DNA from: JACKOB01 sp024234575
Lineage (GTDB): Bacteria > Pseudomonadota > Gammaproteobacteria > Pseudomonadales > Oleiphilaceae
Length of the DNA: 64,000 nucleotides
NCBI GenBank assembly: GCA_051208035.1
Contig: JBPJFZ010000001.1
Location: 186,001 to 250,000, forward strand
Reading direction: 5' to 3'
Each line of letters starts with the position of its first letter. The first letter of the stretch is position 1. Positions 25,296 through 35,226 of the stretch are shown in pieces. The notes under the pieces were generated by a model. It did no database searches. It saw nothing but the letters and a program-made list of their open reading frames with translations, and was not told the DNA's origin. A program made the translations under genes and the position numbers.

Positions 25296-26321
25296 GTGGG
25301 ATTTAGAACACAAGAAACACTAACAACTGACAATAAGTTAGTGCCAGATAAGCAAGTGAAGCGGCGCTTTTGTATTGCGCCGATGATGGACTGGACCGAT
25401 AGACACTTCCGTTACTTCGCCAGACTAATTAGCAAAGAAGCGGTGCTATACACTGAAATGGTGACCACGGGCGCATTGATACACGGTGATACGCAACGAT
25501 TTCTTACTTACCATGCATCCGAGCATCCGCTTGCACTGCAACTAGGTGGTAGTAATCCTGCAGAACTGGCGCTTTGTGCAAAAATGGCAGAAGACTGGGG
25601 CTACGATGAAGTCAATCTAAATGTTGGCTGCCCTTCCGATCGCGTACAGAACAATATGATTGGTGCCTGTCTTATGGGGCACCCAGAGCTTGTCGCGCAA
25701 TGCGTTGACGAGATGCAAAAAGCTACCCGCTTACCGGTAACCGTTAAACATCGGATCGGTATTGATGATCGTGACTCATACGAGCACATGTCTGACTTTG
25801 TCGATATCGTCCGACAAACCGGCTGCAAAACCTTTATTGTCCACGCGAGAAAAGCCATTCTTCAAGGCCTAAGCCCCAAACAAAACCGTGACATTCCCCC
25901 TCTTATTTATCCTTATGTTTATCAGTTAAAGCAAGAATTCCCAGACCTGGAAATTCTCATTAATGGTGGCATTAAATCAATTGATGACTGTCTAACGCAT
26001 TTAGCACAGGTTGATGGCGTGATGGTGGGTCGCGAGGCTTACCATAATCCGTGGATACTCGATAAGGTAGATAGCTTAGTCTATGGCAGACACAAGCGTA
26101 CTCAACTAACGCGCCATGATGTCGTTGAAGCTTTTCTGCCCTATGTTGAGCAGGAACTTGCTAAGGGGACTTATTTAGGGCACATCACCCGACATATACT
26201 TGGTATATTTCACGGTGAAAAAGGTGGTAAGCGCTTTAGACGACACCTCAGTGAAAATGCCCACAAAGCCGGTGCCGGTGTTTCGGTAATCGAAGATGCA
26301 CTCGCGCTGGTGCCAAGGTAA
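25296..26321 (+). CDS. dusA: tRNA-dihydrouridine synthase A
   Basis: A 341-residue FMN enzyme that reduces uridine 20/20a in the tRNA D-loop. Landmarks: CIAPMMDWTDRH, the catalytic cysteine in NVGCPSDRVQ, KHRIGIDD and the phosphate-binding INGGIKS and GVMVGREAY. The first codon is uncertain: a GTG at 25296 is listed, and an in-frame GTG 15 codons later is also possible; homology starts at KRRFCIAPM. Confidence 0.94.
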   Translation: MGFRTQETLTTDNKLVPDKQVKRRFCIAPMMDWTDRHFRYFARLISKEAVLYTEMVTTGALIHGDTQRFLTYHASEHPLALQLGGSNPAELALCAKMAEDWGYDEVNLNVGCPSDRVQNNMIGACLMGHPELVAQCVDEMQKATRLPVTVKHRIGIDDRDSYEHMSDFVDIVRQTGCKTFIVHARKAILQGLSPKQNRDIPPLIYPYVYQLKQEFPDLEILINGGIKSIDDCLTHLAQVDGVMVGREAYHNPWILDKVDSLVYGRHKRTQLTRHDVVEAFLPYVEQELAKGTYLGHITRHILGIFHGEKGGKRFRRHLSENAHKAGAGVSVIEDALALVPR

Positions 26322-26405
26322 GAGGTGGAGAATCCTACCCTGTTGTACTTTATCCAGGCATCCCCTAAGATAATTTAATTTCCTTACTGACACGCGGTTA
26401 ATTTA

Positions 26406-27359
26406 ATGACAAGCAAACTAGAACAGCTTAAAGCGATGACCACTGTCGTTGCCGATACCGGCGATATTGACGCCATAAAGAAATGGGCTCCGGAGGATGC
26501 GACCACCAATCCCTCTCTTCTGTTAAAGGCTACAGAGTCAGAGGTATATCGCCCGCTTTTCAGCACTGCCATGAGCTGGGCAGCGAAGCGAGGAGGCAGC
26601 GAAAAAGATATCGTTGCCAACGCCGCAGATTATGTGGCAGTCGAAATTGGCAGAAGAATTCTCGAGATCATCCCTGGACGCGTCTCTACCGAAGTGGATG
26701 CCAGGTTATCTTTCAATACCCGTGCGACAGTCGAAAAAGCCCACAAGCTTATCCGACTATATGAGAAGAGTGGCGTTAATAAAGAACGTGTCCTTATAAA
26801 AATTGCATCAACCTGGGAAGGTATTCGCGCTGCACAAGAGCTTGAAAGAGACGGAATTCAATGCAATCTGACCTTGTTATTTAGCTTTGCCCAGGCCGTT
26901 GCCTGTGCTGAGGCAGGTGTTTATCTTATCTCACCGTTTGTCGGAAGAATTCTCGATTGGCACAAGGCTAAAACCGGCAAAGCACATTATGCCGGGCACG
27001 AAGACCCTGGTGTGTTGTCTGTAACAGAAATTTATAATCATTATAAATCTCATGGTTATGAAACCATTGTGATGGGTGCAAGCTTCAGAAATACAGAAGA
27101 AATCGAGGCGCTTGCAGGCTGTGACCGACTCACGATCAGTCCGGACCTGCTTGAGCAGCTAAATCAGGATCATGGCCAGCTCACGAGAAAGCTAATACCG
27201 GCAGAAAAGTCAGAACTTTCGCCACTACCATTAGACCAATCAGAGTTTAGGTGGGGCTTAAACCAGGATGCCATGGCAACAGAAAAACTGGCTGACGGCA
27301 TACGTCGCTTTGCTGAAGACCAGGTTTCTCTCGAAAAACGACTACGGGAATTCGCCTGA
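26406..27359 (+). CDS. tal: Transaldolase
   Basis: A 317-residue class I transaldolase (TalB type) of the pentose phosphate pathway. The Schiff-base lysine lies in RVLIKIASTWEG (about residue 130), and the TTNPSLLLKA and GASFRNTEEI segments are typical. It transfers dihydroxyacetone between sedoheptulose-7-phosphate and glyceraldehyde-3-phosphate. It lies 84 bases after dusA and about 50 before the next gene, so the three may be cotranscribed. Confidence 0.95.
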   Translation: MTSKLEQLKAMTTVVADTGDIDAIKKWAPEDATTNPSLLLKATESEVYRPLFSTAMSWAAKRGGSEKDIVANAADYVAVEIGRRILEIIPGRVSTEVDARLSFNTRATVEKAHKLIRLYEKSGVNKERVLIKIASTWEGIRAAQELERDGIQCNLTLLFSFAQAVACAEAGVYLISPFVGRILDWHKAKTGKAHYAGHEDPGVLSVTEIYNHYKSHGYETIVMGASFRNTEEIEALAGCDRLTISPDLLEQLNQDHGQLTRKLIPAEKSELSPLPLDQSEFRWGLNQDAMATEKLADGIRRFAEDQVSLEKRLREFA

Positions 27360-27406
27360 TCTAAGGCTCTTAATGCGCCTAGACCATGCTAAAGCAGGAT
27401 CATTTC

Positions 27407-27862
27407 GTGTTAACTAAACTTATTAACCTGATCACAAACAGCACCAAAAGTGAAGCCGCAGCAGCCAACCAACCCGCATTAGATGCGGCGTTGGCTGCCA
27501 CCGCCCTGTTATTTGAAGTCGCCCGCGTAGATATGAACGTATCCGACGAAGAACTTACTAATATTCAGGAGGCAGCGAAAAACCTGTTTAACCTATCCGA
27601 TAACACTGTGCACAACTTTTTGTCCCAATCTCAGGACATGTCTCAAAAGTCTACCTCTTATTACGAGTTTACTGCCGTTATCAATTCACACTGGGATGAA
27701 GCGCAAAAATACAAATTGGTAAAAGCACTGTGGTCGTTAGCTAATGCCGATGGCGTGCAATGTAAGTATGAAGAGCACTTAATTCGCCGTATTGCAGACC
27801 TCTTGCACCTGCCACACGTACTTTTCACCAAAGCCAAACACGAGGTCACTCAAGAGTTATAG
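27407..27862 (+). CDS. TerB-like helical protein
   Basis: A 151-residue all-helical protein of the TerB / DjlA N-terminal type. Two repeats with acidic loops are visible, LFEVARVDMNVSDEE and LWSLANADGVQCKYEE, which match the metal-binding DxxxxxxE pattern of the family. An ATG seven codons upstream (27386) has no ribosome site, while the GTG at 27407 has AGGA seven bases before it, so I use the GTG. Function is unknown; tellurite resistance should not be assumed without the other ter genes. Confidence 0.8.
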   Translation: MLTKLINLITNSTKSEAAAANQPALDAALAATALLFEVARVDMNVSDEELTNIQEAAKNLFNLSDNTVHNFLSQSQDMSQKSTSYYEFTAVINSHWDEAQKYKLVKALWSLANADGVQCKYEEHLIRRIADLLHLPHVLFTKAKHEVTQEL

Positions 27863-27957
27863 AAGTTTCTCATGGATAAATATATCCCGCTCAAATAGAG
27901 AAATGCCCCCACTCTTGGACTATGCTATGCCCATATATTCGTTATGGAGGGTTACCT

Positions 27958-29085
27958 ATGCTATTGATATTAAGCCCAGAAACGTCCGTTCAATCAGAAG
28001 CCTACAAAAATCTTATTCAATACATTGATAAATTACCCGGAGTGACACATCGAGAGCATCAGGTTCAAGGTCAGCAGCAAACTTTGACCGAGATTTATCT
28101 TCTTGGTGATACCAAAGCTATCAATAAAGAAGAAATTGCAGCGCTTCCTGGCGTTGAGAGAGCCATTAGAATATCGGAAGAATACCGCATACTTGGGCGT
28201 CATAAAGACGAAAAGCGTGTGACCGGGTTTAGCTACAACGGTGTTCAGTTTAGTCAGGATAACTTCAATGTTTTTGCTGGCCTGTGTGCCGTGGACAACA
28301 CCAAAAACGTCGAAACCATGATGCAGGCACTGCATAAAAACCACTTGCAGTGCACACGTATGGGCGCCTATAAACCCAGAACTAACCCCTACTCATTTCA
28401 GGGTCATGGCAAGGGATGTCTACCATGGGTATTTGAACTCGCAGGCAAATACGGCATAAAAGTAATCGCGATGGAAATTACCCACGAAAGCCATATTGAT
28501 GAAATACATGAATGCTTGCAAAAAACCGGTAACCCCACCGGGGTGCTATTACAAATAGGTACCAGAAATACGCAAAACTTTGAGTTGCTAAAAGCAATCG
28601 GCCGACAAAAGACCTATCCATCTTTACTCAAGCGCGGATTCGGCATTACGTTAAACGAATCGCTGAATGCTGCAGAGTATCTGGCCAGTGAGGGTAACTC
28701 TAATGTTATTTTCTGCCTGCGGGGAATGAAAACCGAAGCAGGTAACCCGCATCGTAACATGGTAGATTTTGCTCATGTTCCTGTTGTGAAAAGGCTTACC
28801 CGCATGCCTGTGTGCATTGACCCATCGCACTCTGTTGGCAGCAGAGAAGCTGACCCAAGCGGTATTTTGGACGTTATGAACGTGACCGCCCAAGGTGTGG
28901 TGGCCGGCGCCAATATGGTTCTCGTAGACTTTCATCCAGCTCCAACCGAAGCCCTGGTAGATGGCCCGCAAGCACTCCTAATGAGTGAACTTGAGCCATT
29001 TCTTGAAGATATACAACTGTGCCACGAAATCTATAAGAAACGAAAGGAAATCTATAACCAAGCAAAATCGCAGGTGGCAAAGTGA
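27958..29085 (+). CDS. 3-deoxy-7-phosphoheptulonate synthase, type I-beta
   Basis: A 375-residue DAHP synthase that joins PEP and erythrose-4-phosphate at the head of the shikimate pathway. The N-terminal 80 residues form the ferredoxin-like regulatory domain of the I-beta class. Catalytic landmarks are RMGAYKPRTNPYSFQG, GVLLQIGTRNTQN, LKRGFG and DPSHSVG. An upstream in-frame start exists, but GGAGG lies eight bases before the ATG at 27958. Its stop overlaps the start of the GDPD gene by four bases. Confidence 0.93.
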   Translation: MLLILSPETSVQSEAYKNLIQYIDKLPGVTHREHQVQGQQQTLTEIYLLGDTKAINKEEIAALPGVERAIRISEEYRILGRHKDEKRVTGFSYNGVQFSQDNFNVFAGLCAVDNTKNVETMMQALHKNHLQCTRMGAYKPRTNPYSFQGHGKGCLPWVFELAGKYGIKVIAMEITHESHIDEIHECLQKTGNPTGVLLQIGTRNTQNFELLKAIGRQKTYPSLLKRGFGITLNESLNAAEYLASEGNSNVIFCLRGMKTEAGNPHRNMVDFAHVPVVKRLTRMPVCIDPSHSVGSREADPSGILDVMNVTAQGVVAGANMVLVDFHPAPTEALVDGPQALLMSELEPFLEDIQLCHEIYKKRKEIYNQAKSQVAK

Positions 29086-29816
29086 TTATCTACGGGCACA
29101 GAGGTGCAGCAGGGGAAGCACCGGAAAATACCCTTAGCGGCTTTCAACTGGCCTATCAAAATGGCATTAGAAATTTCGAGTTAGATATTCAGCTAACCAA
29201 AGATAAAAAACTCATCGTCATTCATGATACGACTGTTGATAGAACGACTGATTTTAAAGGTAAAGTGTCGGCGTTTACCCAGGCTGAACTTGTCGCCATG
29301 GACGCGCGAAGAAACGTAAAACCCTGGCCCAGCAAACAAGCCATTCCGACACTCGAAGCAATTCTGGATAGCTGTACTGATTTTGAGCATTTCCAGTTCG
29401 AAGTAAAGTCAGACAAAAAAGAACGCCTTTCCATATTAGCCAAAGAATTACTCAACCTGATTTATGAAAGGGCTATAAAAGGCCGCATTGCAGTCACATC
29501 ATCCAATACCTGGCTGCTACAAGAAATTAAGCAATTGGATAGCTCTGTGAAAACAGGGCTAGTCGCTGAATACAGGCTTCCCAACCCTGTCACGACCGCC
29601 ACCAAACTGGACTGTTCCTACCTGTGTTTAAACTGGAAGTTAGCAACAGCAGAATTGGTTAAAGCGGCACACGCTAGTGGCTTACATGTTTCAACCTGGA
29701 CGGTGAACCGTATCCATGACGTACTGGAGCTTGAAAAACTTGGCGTAGACAGTGTTATCACCGACTTCCCAAACAGCACCCTGCAGTATTTTGAAACGCG
29801 CGAGGCCAAAGAGTAA
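29082..29816 (+). CDS. Glycerophosphodiester phosphodiesterase
   Basis: A 244-residue GDPD that releases glycerol-3-phosphate from deacylated phospholipids. The catalytic YGHRGAAGEAPENT opens the protein, FELDIQLTKDKK and VIHDTTVDRTT carry the metal ligands, and the tail has the usual VDSVITDFP. There is no signal peptide, so it is a cytoplasmic, UgpQ-like enzyme. It starts with GTG in a GTGA overlap with the DAHP synthase stop. Confidence 0.93.
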   Translation: MIIYGHRGAAGEAPENTLSGFQLAYQNGIRNFELDIQLTKDKKLIVIHDTTVDRTTDFKGKVSAFTQAELVAMDARRNVKPWPSKQAIPTLEAILDSCTDFEHFQFEVKSDKKERLSILAKELLNLIYERAIKGRIAVTSSNTWLLQEIKQLDSSVKTGLVAEYRLPNPVTTATKLDCSYLCLNWKLATAELVKAAHASGLHVSTWTVNRIHDVLELEKLGVDSVITDFPNSTLQYFETREAKE

Positions 29817-29897
29817 GCCTTATCTGATGCAGCTCTAATCATAGAACTGCGCAGGAAAATTAATCAGAAGTATCCAAAACTAAAATTGAAATTGAAA

Positions 29898-29934
29898 TAA
29901 AAACGGCCTAACTAATCAAGTTAAGCCGTTTTAA
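29898..29934. terminator. Bidirectional terminator between GDPD and sthA
   Basis: AAAACGGC-C-TAACT pairs with AGTTA-A-GCCGTTTT (one mismatch), so both strands end in a T-run. The two flanking genes converge on it. Confidence 0.85.
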
Positions 29935-29951
29935 TCGTACTTCGGAGAGCA

Positions 29952-31346
29952 CTAGAAAATCCGATTCATACCATTAAGTGCCGCTACGCGATAAGCTTCA
30001 GCCATCGTTGGATAGTTAAACGTAGTATTAATAAAATAGTCTAGGGAGTTAGCTTCACCTGGCTGCTTCATTATCGCCTGCCCGATGTGCACAATCTCAG
30101 CTGCTTGGTCACCAAAGCAGTGGATTCCCAGAATCTCCTTTGTCTCTCTATGGAAAAGAAGTTTCAGCATACCTACCGCTTCACCGGTAATCTGCGCTCT
30201 GGCCAGATCTTTAAAGAATGCCTGACCAACTTCATAGGGTACTTTTGCTTCTGTTAATTCACGCTCTGTCTTGCCCACCGAACTGATTTCAGGAATAGTA
30301 TAAATCCCGGTAGGTACTTCATTAATAAAATGAAAATAGTTGTCGTGGACAATATCAGAAGACGCAGCTCTGCCCTGGTCATACGCCGCACTTGCCAGAC
30401 TTGGCCAACCGATGACATCACCCGCAGCATAGACATTAGGGACCTCAGTGCAGTAATGCTCGTCAACCTGAATCTGTCCGCGTGAATTAGGTGTTACACC
30501 AATATTTTCAAGACCTAAATTGTCAGAATTACCCGTTCGACCATTGCACCATAAAAATGCATCTGCACGAATGCGTTTACCTGACCTTAGGCTCACCACC
30601 ACGCCGTGCTCTTCTCCCTCAACCGCTTCATACTCTTCATTGTGGCGAACAAGAACACCGTTGTTGCGCAGGTGATAACTCAGCGCATCCGAAATTTCAT
30701 CATCCAAAAATGACAACAGGCGACTACCGGGGTTAACAAGATCAACTTTTACCCCAAGGCCTGCAAATATTGACGCGTACTCACAACCGATAACGCCAGC
30801 GCCATAAATCACGAGTGTTCTGGGCGTATGCTCCAACTTAAGAATGGTGTCACTGTTATAAATCCGACGATGCCTAAAGTTAACATTATCAGGCAGGTAC
30901 GGGCGAGAGCCCGTAGCGATAACAAATGTCTTTGCATGTAAAATTTCTTGGGTCTGCCCGCTTCCTTTCACCTCGACACTATTACCGTCTAAAAAGCACG
31001 CTTTACCGCTGAATAGGTCAACTTTATTCCGCGCATAAAACTGAGTTCTTAGTTTTACTTGTTTGCCGATAACCTTCTCAGCATTTTGTAGTACGCGAGG
31101 AAAAGAAAACCAGCGGGGCTCGCCGATATCCCGAAACATGGTATTGGTATTAAAAGTAATGATTTGTTTAACTGAATGACGTAAAGCTTTAGATGGAATA
31201 GTGCCCAAATGAGTGCAATTGCCACCTACCTGTAACTTGTCTTCGATAATTGCAACACGTTTGCCATGCTTAGTCGCATTCATGGCAGCACCTTCACCAG
31301 CGGGTCCCGCCCCTATTACAACAACGTCATAGTGATAATCGGTCAT
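29952..31346 (-). CDS. sthA: Soluble pyridine nucleotide transhydrogenase
   Basis: A 464-residue FAD flavoprotein that moves hydride between NADPH and NAD+. FAD-binding GAGPAGEGAA is at residues 12-21, and GGNCTHLGTIPSKALRH carries only one of the two redox cysteines of the related lipoamide dehydrogenases, as is diagnostic of SthA. NAD-binding GAGVIGCEYA and the second FAD motif YAAGDVIGWP are intact. It lies 35 bases after nqrM and could be read with the nqr operon. Confidence 0.95.
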   Translation of the reverse strand: MTDYHYDVVVIGAGPAGEGAAMNATKHGKRVAIIEDKLQVGGNCTHLGTIPSKALRHSVKQIITFNTNTMFRDIGEPRWFSFPRVLQNAEKVIGKQVKLRTQFYARNKVDLFSGKACFLDGNSVEVKGSGQTQEILHAKTFVIATGSRPYLPDNVNFRHRRIYNSDTILKLEHTPRTLVIYGAGVIGCEYASIFAGLGVKVDLVNPGSRLLSFLDDEISDALSYHLRNNGVLVRHNEEYEAVEGEEHGVVVSLRSGKRIRADAFLWCNGRTGNSDNLGLENIGVTPNSRGQIQVDEHYCTEVPNVYAAGDVIGWPSLASAAYDQGRAASSDIVHDNYFHFINEVPTGIYTIPEISSVGKTERELTEAKVPYEVGQAFFKDLARAQITGEAVGMLKLLFHRETKEILGIHCFGDQAAEIVHIGQAIMKQPGEANSLDYFINTTFNYPTMAEAYRVAALNGMNRIF

Positions 31347-31381
31347 TCGACTTAATACTCCGTTTTCAAAGTCTTATTTCT

Positions 31382-31621
31382 TTAATTTTTGGTTGCATCA
31401 TATGAAAGACTCTCTGATTTTTCGCTGGCCTTACCATTTTCAGAGTTTTCCTTTTCGCATTTGGATGTGTCACCACCACAAATATCGCAGGCAACTTCCA
31501 TTCCCAATGCACTCATTCCTCCGCAGGAGCCGGATATAGGTTTTCTCCCCATCAACACGCCTACGGACATGATGGCAACCACTAAAAACATCACTGCAAA
31601 AATCACTAGAAATAAAGTCAT
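31382..31621 (-). CDS. nqrM: Na+-NQR maturation protein NqrM
   Basis: A 79-residue membrane protein: one N-terminal helix (about 2-24), then the four conserved cysteines in GSCGGMSALG, ACDICGGD and KCE. NqrM is thought to deliver iron for the Cys-coordinated centre between NqrD and NqrE. A TTG five codons upstream also opens the frame; the ATG at 31621 has GAGGGG before it. It sits immediately after apbE. Confidence 0.92.
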   Translation of the reverse strand: MTLFLVIFAVMFLVVAIMSVGVLMGRKPISGSCGGMSALGMEVACDICGGDTSKCEKENSENGKASEKSESLSYDATKN

Positions 31622-31632
31622 ACTACTTCCCC

Positions 31633-32664
31633 TCAATTCAACAGGTAGGGCTCAAACTCTTTCGTTAACTTAACACCAAACGTATTACCGTTCCTATAGA
31701 TAAAATATGCTGCGATATTATTTTTCACAGCCAATTCATATCCTTTTTCTTCACCCAGCACCATAAACATGGTTGCCATCGCATCTGCTTCTGCAGAGGC
31801 AGGCCTTAAAACAGTCACCGATGTTAATTTATGCTGTACCGGAAAGCCTGTTTTAGGATCGATGGTATGAGAATATCTAACCCCGTTTTCTTCAAAGTAA
31901 TTTCTATAATCACCGGATGTCGCTAATGCGTTGTTACCAATGCTTATTTTTTTCCAAACCTGCCGCATATCATCCACAGGTGATTCAATAGCCAGGATCC
32001 AATCTGCATTATTTGCTTTCTTCCCCGATGCTCTAATTTCGCCACCAATTTCAACAAGATAATTAAAAATGCCAAACTTCTCTAACGCTTCCGCAACTTT
32101 GTCAACAGCATAACCTTTAGCAATGGCCGACAAATCTAATTCGACGCCATCTTCCTTTTTTAAAGATGTGCGCTCCTTGTCCAAAGACAATTTAAGATAT
32201 CCAGTTTTCTGCAACATCTTAGTAACAGCATCACTTGAAGGAATCCGAACCGGCCTTGCGTCTGGTCCGAACCCCCATGATCTAACTAGCGGCCCAACCG
32301 TTATATCAAAAGCGCCGGAAGATAACTCAGCGATTTCCCTAGATTTTGCGACAACTTCAAAAGTTTCAGGGCTTAAAGTTATCCACTTACCGGGCTCAGA
32401 GTGGTTGAACTGTGTGATTTCTGATGAATTTTTATAAGTAGACATTAGGCTATCTACTAACTTCATTGCGCCAACAACGGCTACTTGGACTTTTGGTTCT
32501 TCAGAATGGTTTGACGAGTGATAAAACTTTATGTGATAGGTCGTGCCCATAATAGGGCCAGACAGTTCTGTTAATTGTGGCGTGTCCCTTTGACAGCCGG
32601 AGAGCCACAGCACGATAAACATCAGTGCCGTGGCTTTAAAGGTATATCCGCACTTAACTTTCAT
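31633..32664 (-). CDS. apbE: FAD:protein FMN transferase ApbE (lipoprotein)
   Basis: A 343-residue flavin transferase that attaches FMN to a threonine of NqrB and NqrC in the periplasm. A lipoprotein signal ends in LWLSGC, making Cys24 the lipidated residue. Family motifs are IMGTTYHIK, GAFDITVGPLV, LDLSAIAKGYAVD and TSGDYRNY, and the metal-binding ADAMATMFMVLG follows near the C-terminus. It is the seventh gene of the nqr operon. Confidence 0.95.
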   Translation of the reverse strand: MKVKCGYTFKATALMFIVLWLSGCQRDTPQLTELSGPIMGTTYHIKFYHSSNHSEEPKVQVAVVGAMKLVDSLMSTYKNSSEITQFNHSEPGKWITLSPETFEVVAKSREIAELSSGAFDITVGPLVRSWGFGPDARPVRIPSSDAVTKMLQKTGYLKLSLDKERTSLKKEDGVELDLSAIAKGYAVDKVAEALEKFGIFNYLVEIGGEIRASGKKANNADWILAIESPVDDMRQVWKKISIGNNALATSGDYRNYFEENGVRYSHTIDPKTGFPVQHKLTSVTVLRPASAEADAMATMFMVLGEEKGYELAVKNNIAAYFIYRNGNTFGVKLTKEFEPYLLN

Positions 32665-32675
32665 TAGAGCGAAAA

Positions 32676-33902
32676 CTACCCTCCAAAATCATCCAATAAG
32701 ATGTTTTCATCTTCAACGCCCAAGTCTTTAAGCATCTTAATAACTGCGGCGTTCATCATTGGAGGTCCACACATGTAAAACTCACAATCTTCTGGTGCTG
32801 GGTGATCACGTAAATAGTGCTCATACAGAACGTTGTGAATAAAGCCTGTGTAGCCAGACCAATTATCTTCTGGCTGCGGATCTGATAATGCTACGTGCCA
32901 TACAAAATTATCGTTGTCAGCAGCCAAGGCATCATACTCATCCTGATAGAACATCTCCCTGAGGCTTCTCGCACCGTACCAAAAAGACATTTTTCGTTTC
33001 GTGTGAATGCGCTTAAGCTGATCAAAGATATGCGACCGCATTGGAGCCATACCTGCACCACCACCAACAAATACCATTTCGTTATCGGTATCCTTGGCGA
33101 AGAACTCACCAAATGGCCCATAAACCGTGATTTTATCACCAGGCTTCAAACTAAATACATACGATGACATTTGTCCAGGTGGATAATTAGTTCCTGGAGG
33201 TGGTGTAGCAATTCGTATATTGAATTTAACCAGGCCGCGCTCATCTGGATAGTTTGCCATCGAGTAAGCACGAATAATTGGCTCTTTCACCACGGACTTG
33301 TACCGCCACAGGTCAAACTTATCCCAATCGCCACGATATTCTTCCTGAATATCAAAGTCTTTGTAGTCTACTTCATGAACAGGCGTTTCCAGCTGTACGT
33401 AACCACCGGCACGAAAGTTTACTTCTTCACCTTCTGGCAACTCAAGAACGAGTTCTTTAATAAAAGTTGCAACGTTATAATTTGAACGTACAGTACATTC
33501 CCATTTCTTAACGCCAAAAACTTCTTCTGGCACTTCAACTTTCATATCCTGTTTTACAGGAACCTGACAGGCTAACCGCCAACCTTCACGTTCTTCACGC
33601 TTAGTAAAATGAGCCTGTTCTGTGGGAAGCATTGATCCACCGCCCTCAAAAACCTTACATTTACATTGCGCACAGCTACCGCCACCACCACAAGCAGACG
33701 ATAAGAACACGCCTTCATTGGCCAATGTTTGCAGGAGTTTTCCGCCTGCAGGAGTCTTGATCGTATGATCAGGCTCTTCATTTACTTCGATTGTCACATC
33801 CCCGGTACTAACGAGCTTCGCCCGGGCCGCCAATATGATTGCCACCAAAGACAATACGATGACGGTAAACATGACAACGCCTAATATTATTTCTGCATTC
33901 AT
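32676..33902 (-). CDS. nqrF: Na+-NQR subunit F (NADH-oxidising)
   Basis: A 408-residue electron-entry subunit. An N-terminal membrane helix (about 4-26) anchors a 2Fe-2S ferredoxin domain (CGGGGSCAQC plus a later cysteine in RLACQ), then an FAD domain (RAYSMANYP) and an NADH domain (GGGAGMAPMRSH, CGPPMMN). It takes hydride from NADH and passes electrons to the [2Fe-2S] centre and on to the membrane subunits. Confidence 0.97.
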   Translation of the reverse strand: MNAEIILGVVMFTVIVLSLVAIILAARAKLVSTGDVTIEVNEEPDHTIKTPAGGKLLQTLANEGVFLSSACGGGGSCAQCKCKVFEGGGSMLPTEQAHFTKREEREGWRLACQVPVKQDMKVEVPEEVFGVKKWECTVRSNYNVATFIKELVLELPEGEEVNFRAGGYVQLETPVHEVDYKDFDIQEEYRGDWDKFDLWRYKSVVKEPIIRAYSMANYPDERGLVKFNIRIATPPPGTNYPPGQMSSYVFSLKPGDKITVYGPFGEFFAKDTDNEMVFVGGGAGMAPMRSHIFDQLKRIHTKRKMSFWYGARSLREMFYQDEYDALAADNDNFVWHVALSDPQPEDNWSGYTGFIHNVLYEHYLRDHPAPEDCEFYMCGPPMMNAAVIKMLKDLGVEDENILLDDFGG

Positions 33903-33943
33903 GTTTTAACCCTGTTATTAATTAATTTCGCAAGCTTCGGTCT

Positions 33944-34555
33944 TTACAGCGATATACCTGAGAAAGACATGAACCCTAATGACATTAAACCAACAGTGAT
34001 AAAGGTAATACCCAACCCCCGCAAGCCTTCTGGCACATCGCTATACTTTAGTTTCTCTCTAATCCCCGCCAGAGCAATAATTGCTAATGCCCAGCCTGTA
34101 CCAGCTCCAACACCATAAACAAGACTCTCTCCAAAGTTATAGTCACGCTCAACCATAAATAAAGATGCTCCCATTATCGCGCAGTTAACTGTTATAAGCG
34201 GAAGAAAAACACCCAGTGCGTTATATAGATCTGGAAAATACTTATCTAAAACCATTTCCAGAATCTGAACGATTGCCGCAATAACACCAATGTAGGTCAA
34301 CAACCCTAGGAAGCTTAAATCTACTTCTGGATATCCAGCCCAAGCTAATGCACCTTCTTTTAGCAGAGATGTATAGATAAGATTATTAACCGGTACCGTA
34401 ATACCAAGAACTACAACAACGGCTATACCAAGCCCCACAGCAGCTTCCATTTTTTTAGAAAGAGCCAGGAAAGTGCACATACCCAAAAAGAACGCCAATG
34501 CCATATTCTCTACAAATACGGCCTTAACAAACAGACTGATATAATGTTCGAACAT
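33944..34555 (-). CDS. nqrE: Na+-NQR subunit E
   Basis: A 203-residue, six-helix membrane subunit, homologous to NqrD and inverted relative to it. The two conserved cysteines that share a metal centre with NqrD are visible in LGMCTFLALS and TVNCAIMGASL. Its ATG shares one base with the nqrD stop codon. Confidence 0.97.
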   Translation of the reverse strand: MFEHYISLFVKAVFVENMALAFFLGMCTFLALSKKMEAAVGLGIAVVVVLGITVPVNNLIYTSLLKEGALAWAGYPEVDLSFLGLLTYIGVIAAIVQILEMVLDKYFPDLYNALGVFLPLITVNCAIMGASLFMVERDYNFGESLVYGVGAGTGWALAIIALAGIREKLKYSDVPEGLRGLGITFITVGLMSLGFMSFSGISL

Positions 34556-35223
34556 TAGAACGCCTCCTTAACAACATGTGCTGACGCCTTATAGTCTGGA
34601 GCTTCTTTTTGTTCAGCCTTCCAGGTTCTTAGTCCCCAAATGATTAAACCTATTAAGAAGAAAGCACTTGGAGGTAACAGCAATAGACCGTTTGGCTGAT
34701 ACCAGCCCCCATTGTTGATAGTTGTCATGATGTTTATACCAAACAAAGTCCCTGAGCCAAGTAATTCGCGTACAACGGCAACAGCAACTAACATAGCGGT
34801 ATAACCTAAACCATTACCAATGCCGTCCATAAAACTGACAACAGGTCCGTTTTGCATGGCGAACGCTTCTGCACGCCCCATTACAATGCAGTTAGTAATG
34901 ATTAAGCCAACAAATACTGACAGCTGCTTACTCAACTCATAGGCATAAGCACGTAATATTTGGTCAACAACAATTACCAACGACGCGATTATCGTCATTT
35001 GAACAATAATTCGAATACTCGTCGGGATTTGTTTACGAATCATCGCAATAGATGCACTGGAGAAAGCTGTTACTAAACTTACGGCCAGCCCCATAACCAA
35101 CGACAACTGCAAACTGGTTGTCACCGCTAATGCAGAACAAATACCTAGTATTTGTAATGCAATAGGGTTGTTACTGACTACCGGCTCGAAAAGAACTTTC
35201 TTTATACTAATTTCACTAGACAT
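34555..35223 (-). CDS. nqrD: Na+-NQR subunit D
   Basis: A 222-residue membrane subunit with six helices. The metal-centre cysteines lie in LGICSALAV and ITNCIVMGRAEA. It pairs with NqrE to form part of the sodium path. Confidence 0.97.
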   Translation of the reverse strand: MSSEISIKKVLFEPVVSNNPIALQILGICSALAVTTSLQLSLVMGLAVSLVTAFSSASIAMIRKQIPTSIRIIVQMTIIASLVIVVDQILRAYAYELSKQLSVFVGLIITNCIVMGRAEAFAMQNGPVVSFMDGIGNGLGYTAMLVAVAVVRELLGSGTLFGINIMTTINNGGWYQPNGLLLLPPSAFFLIGLIIWGLRTWKAEQKEAPDYKASAHVVKEAF

Positions 35224-35226
35224 TTC

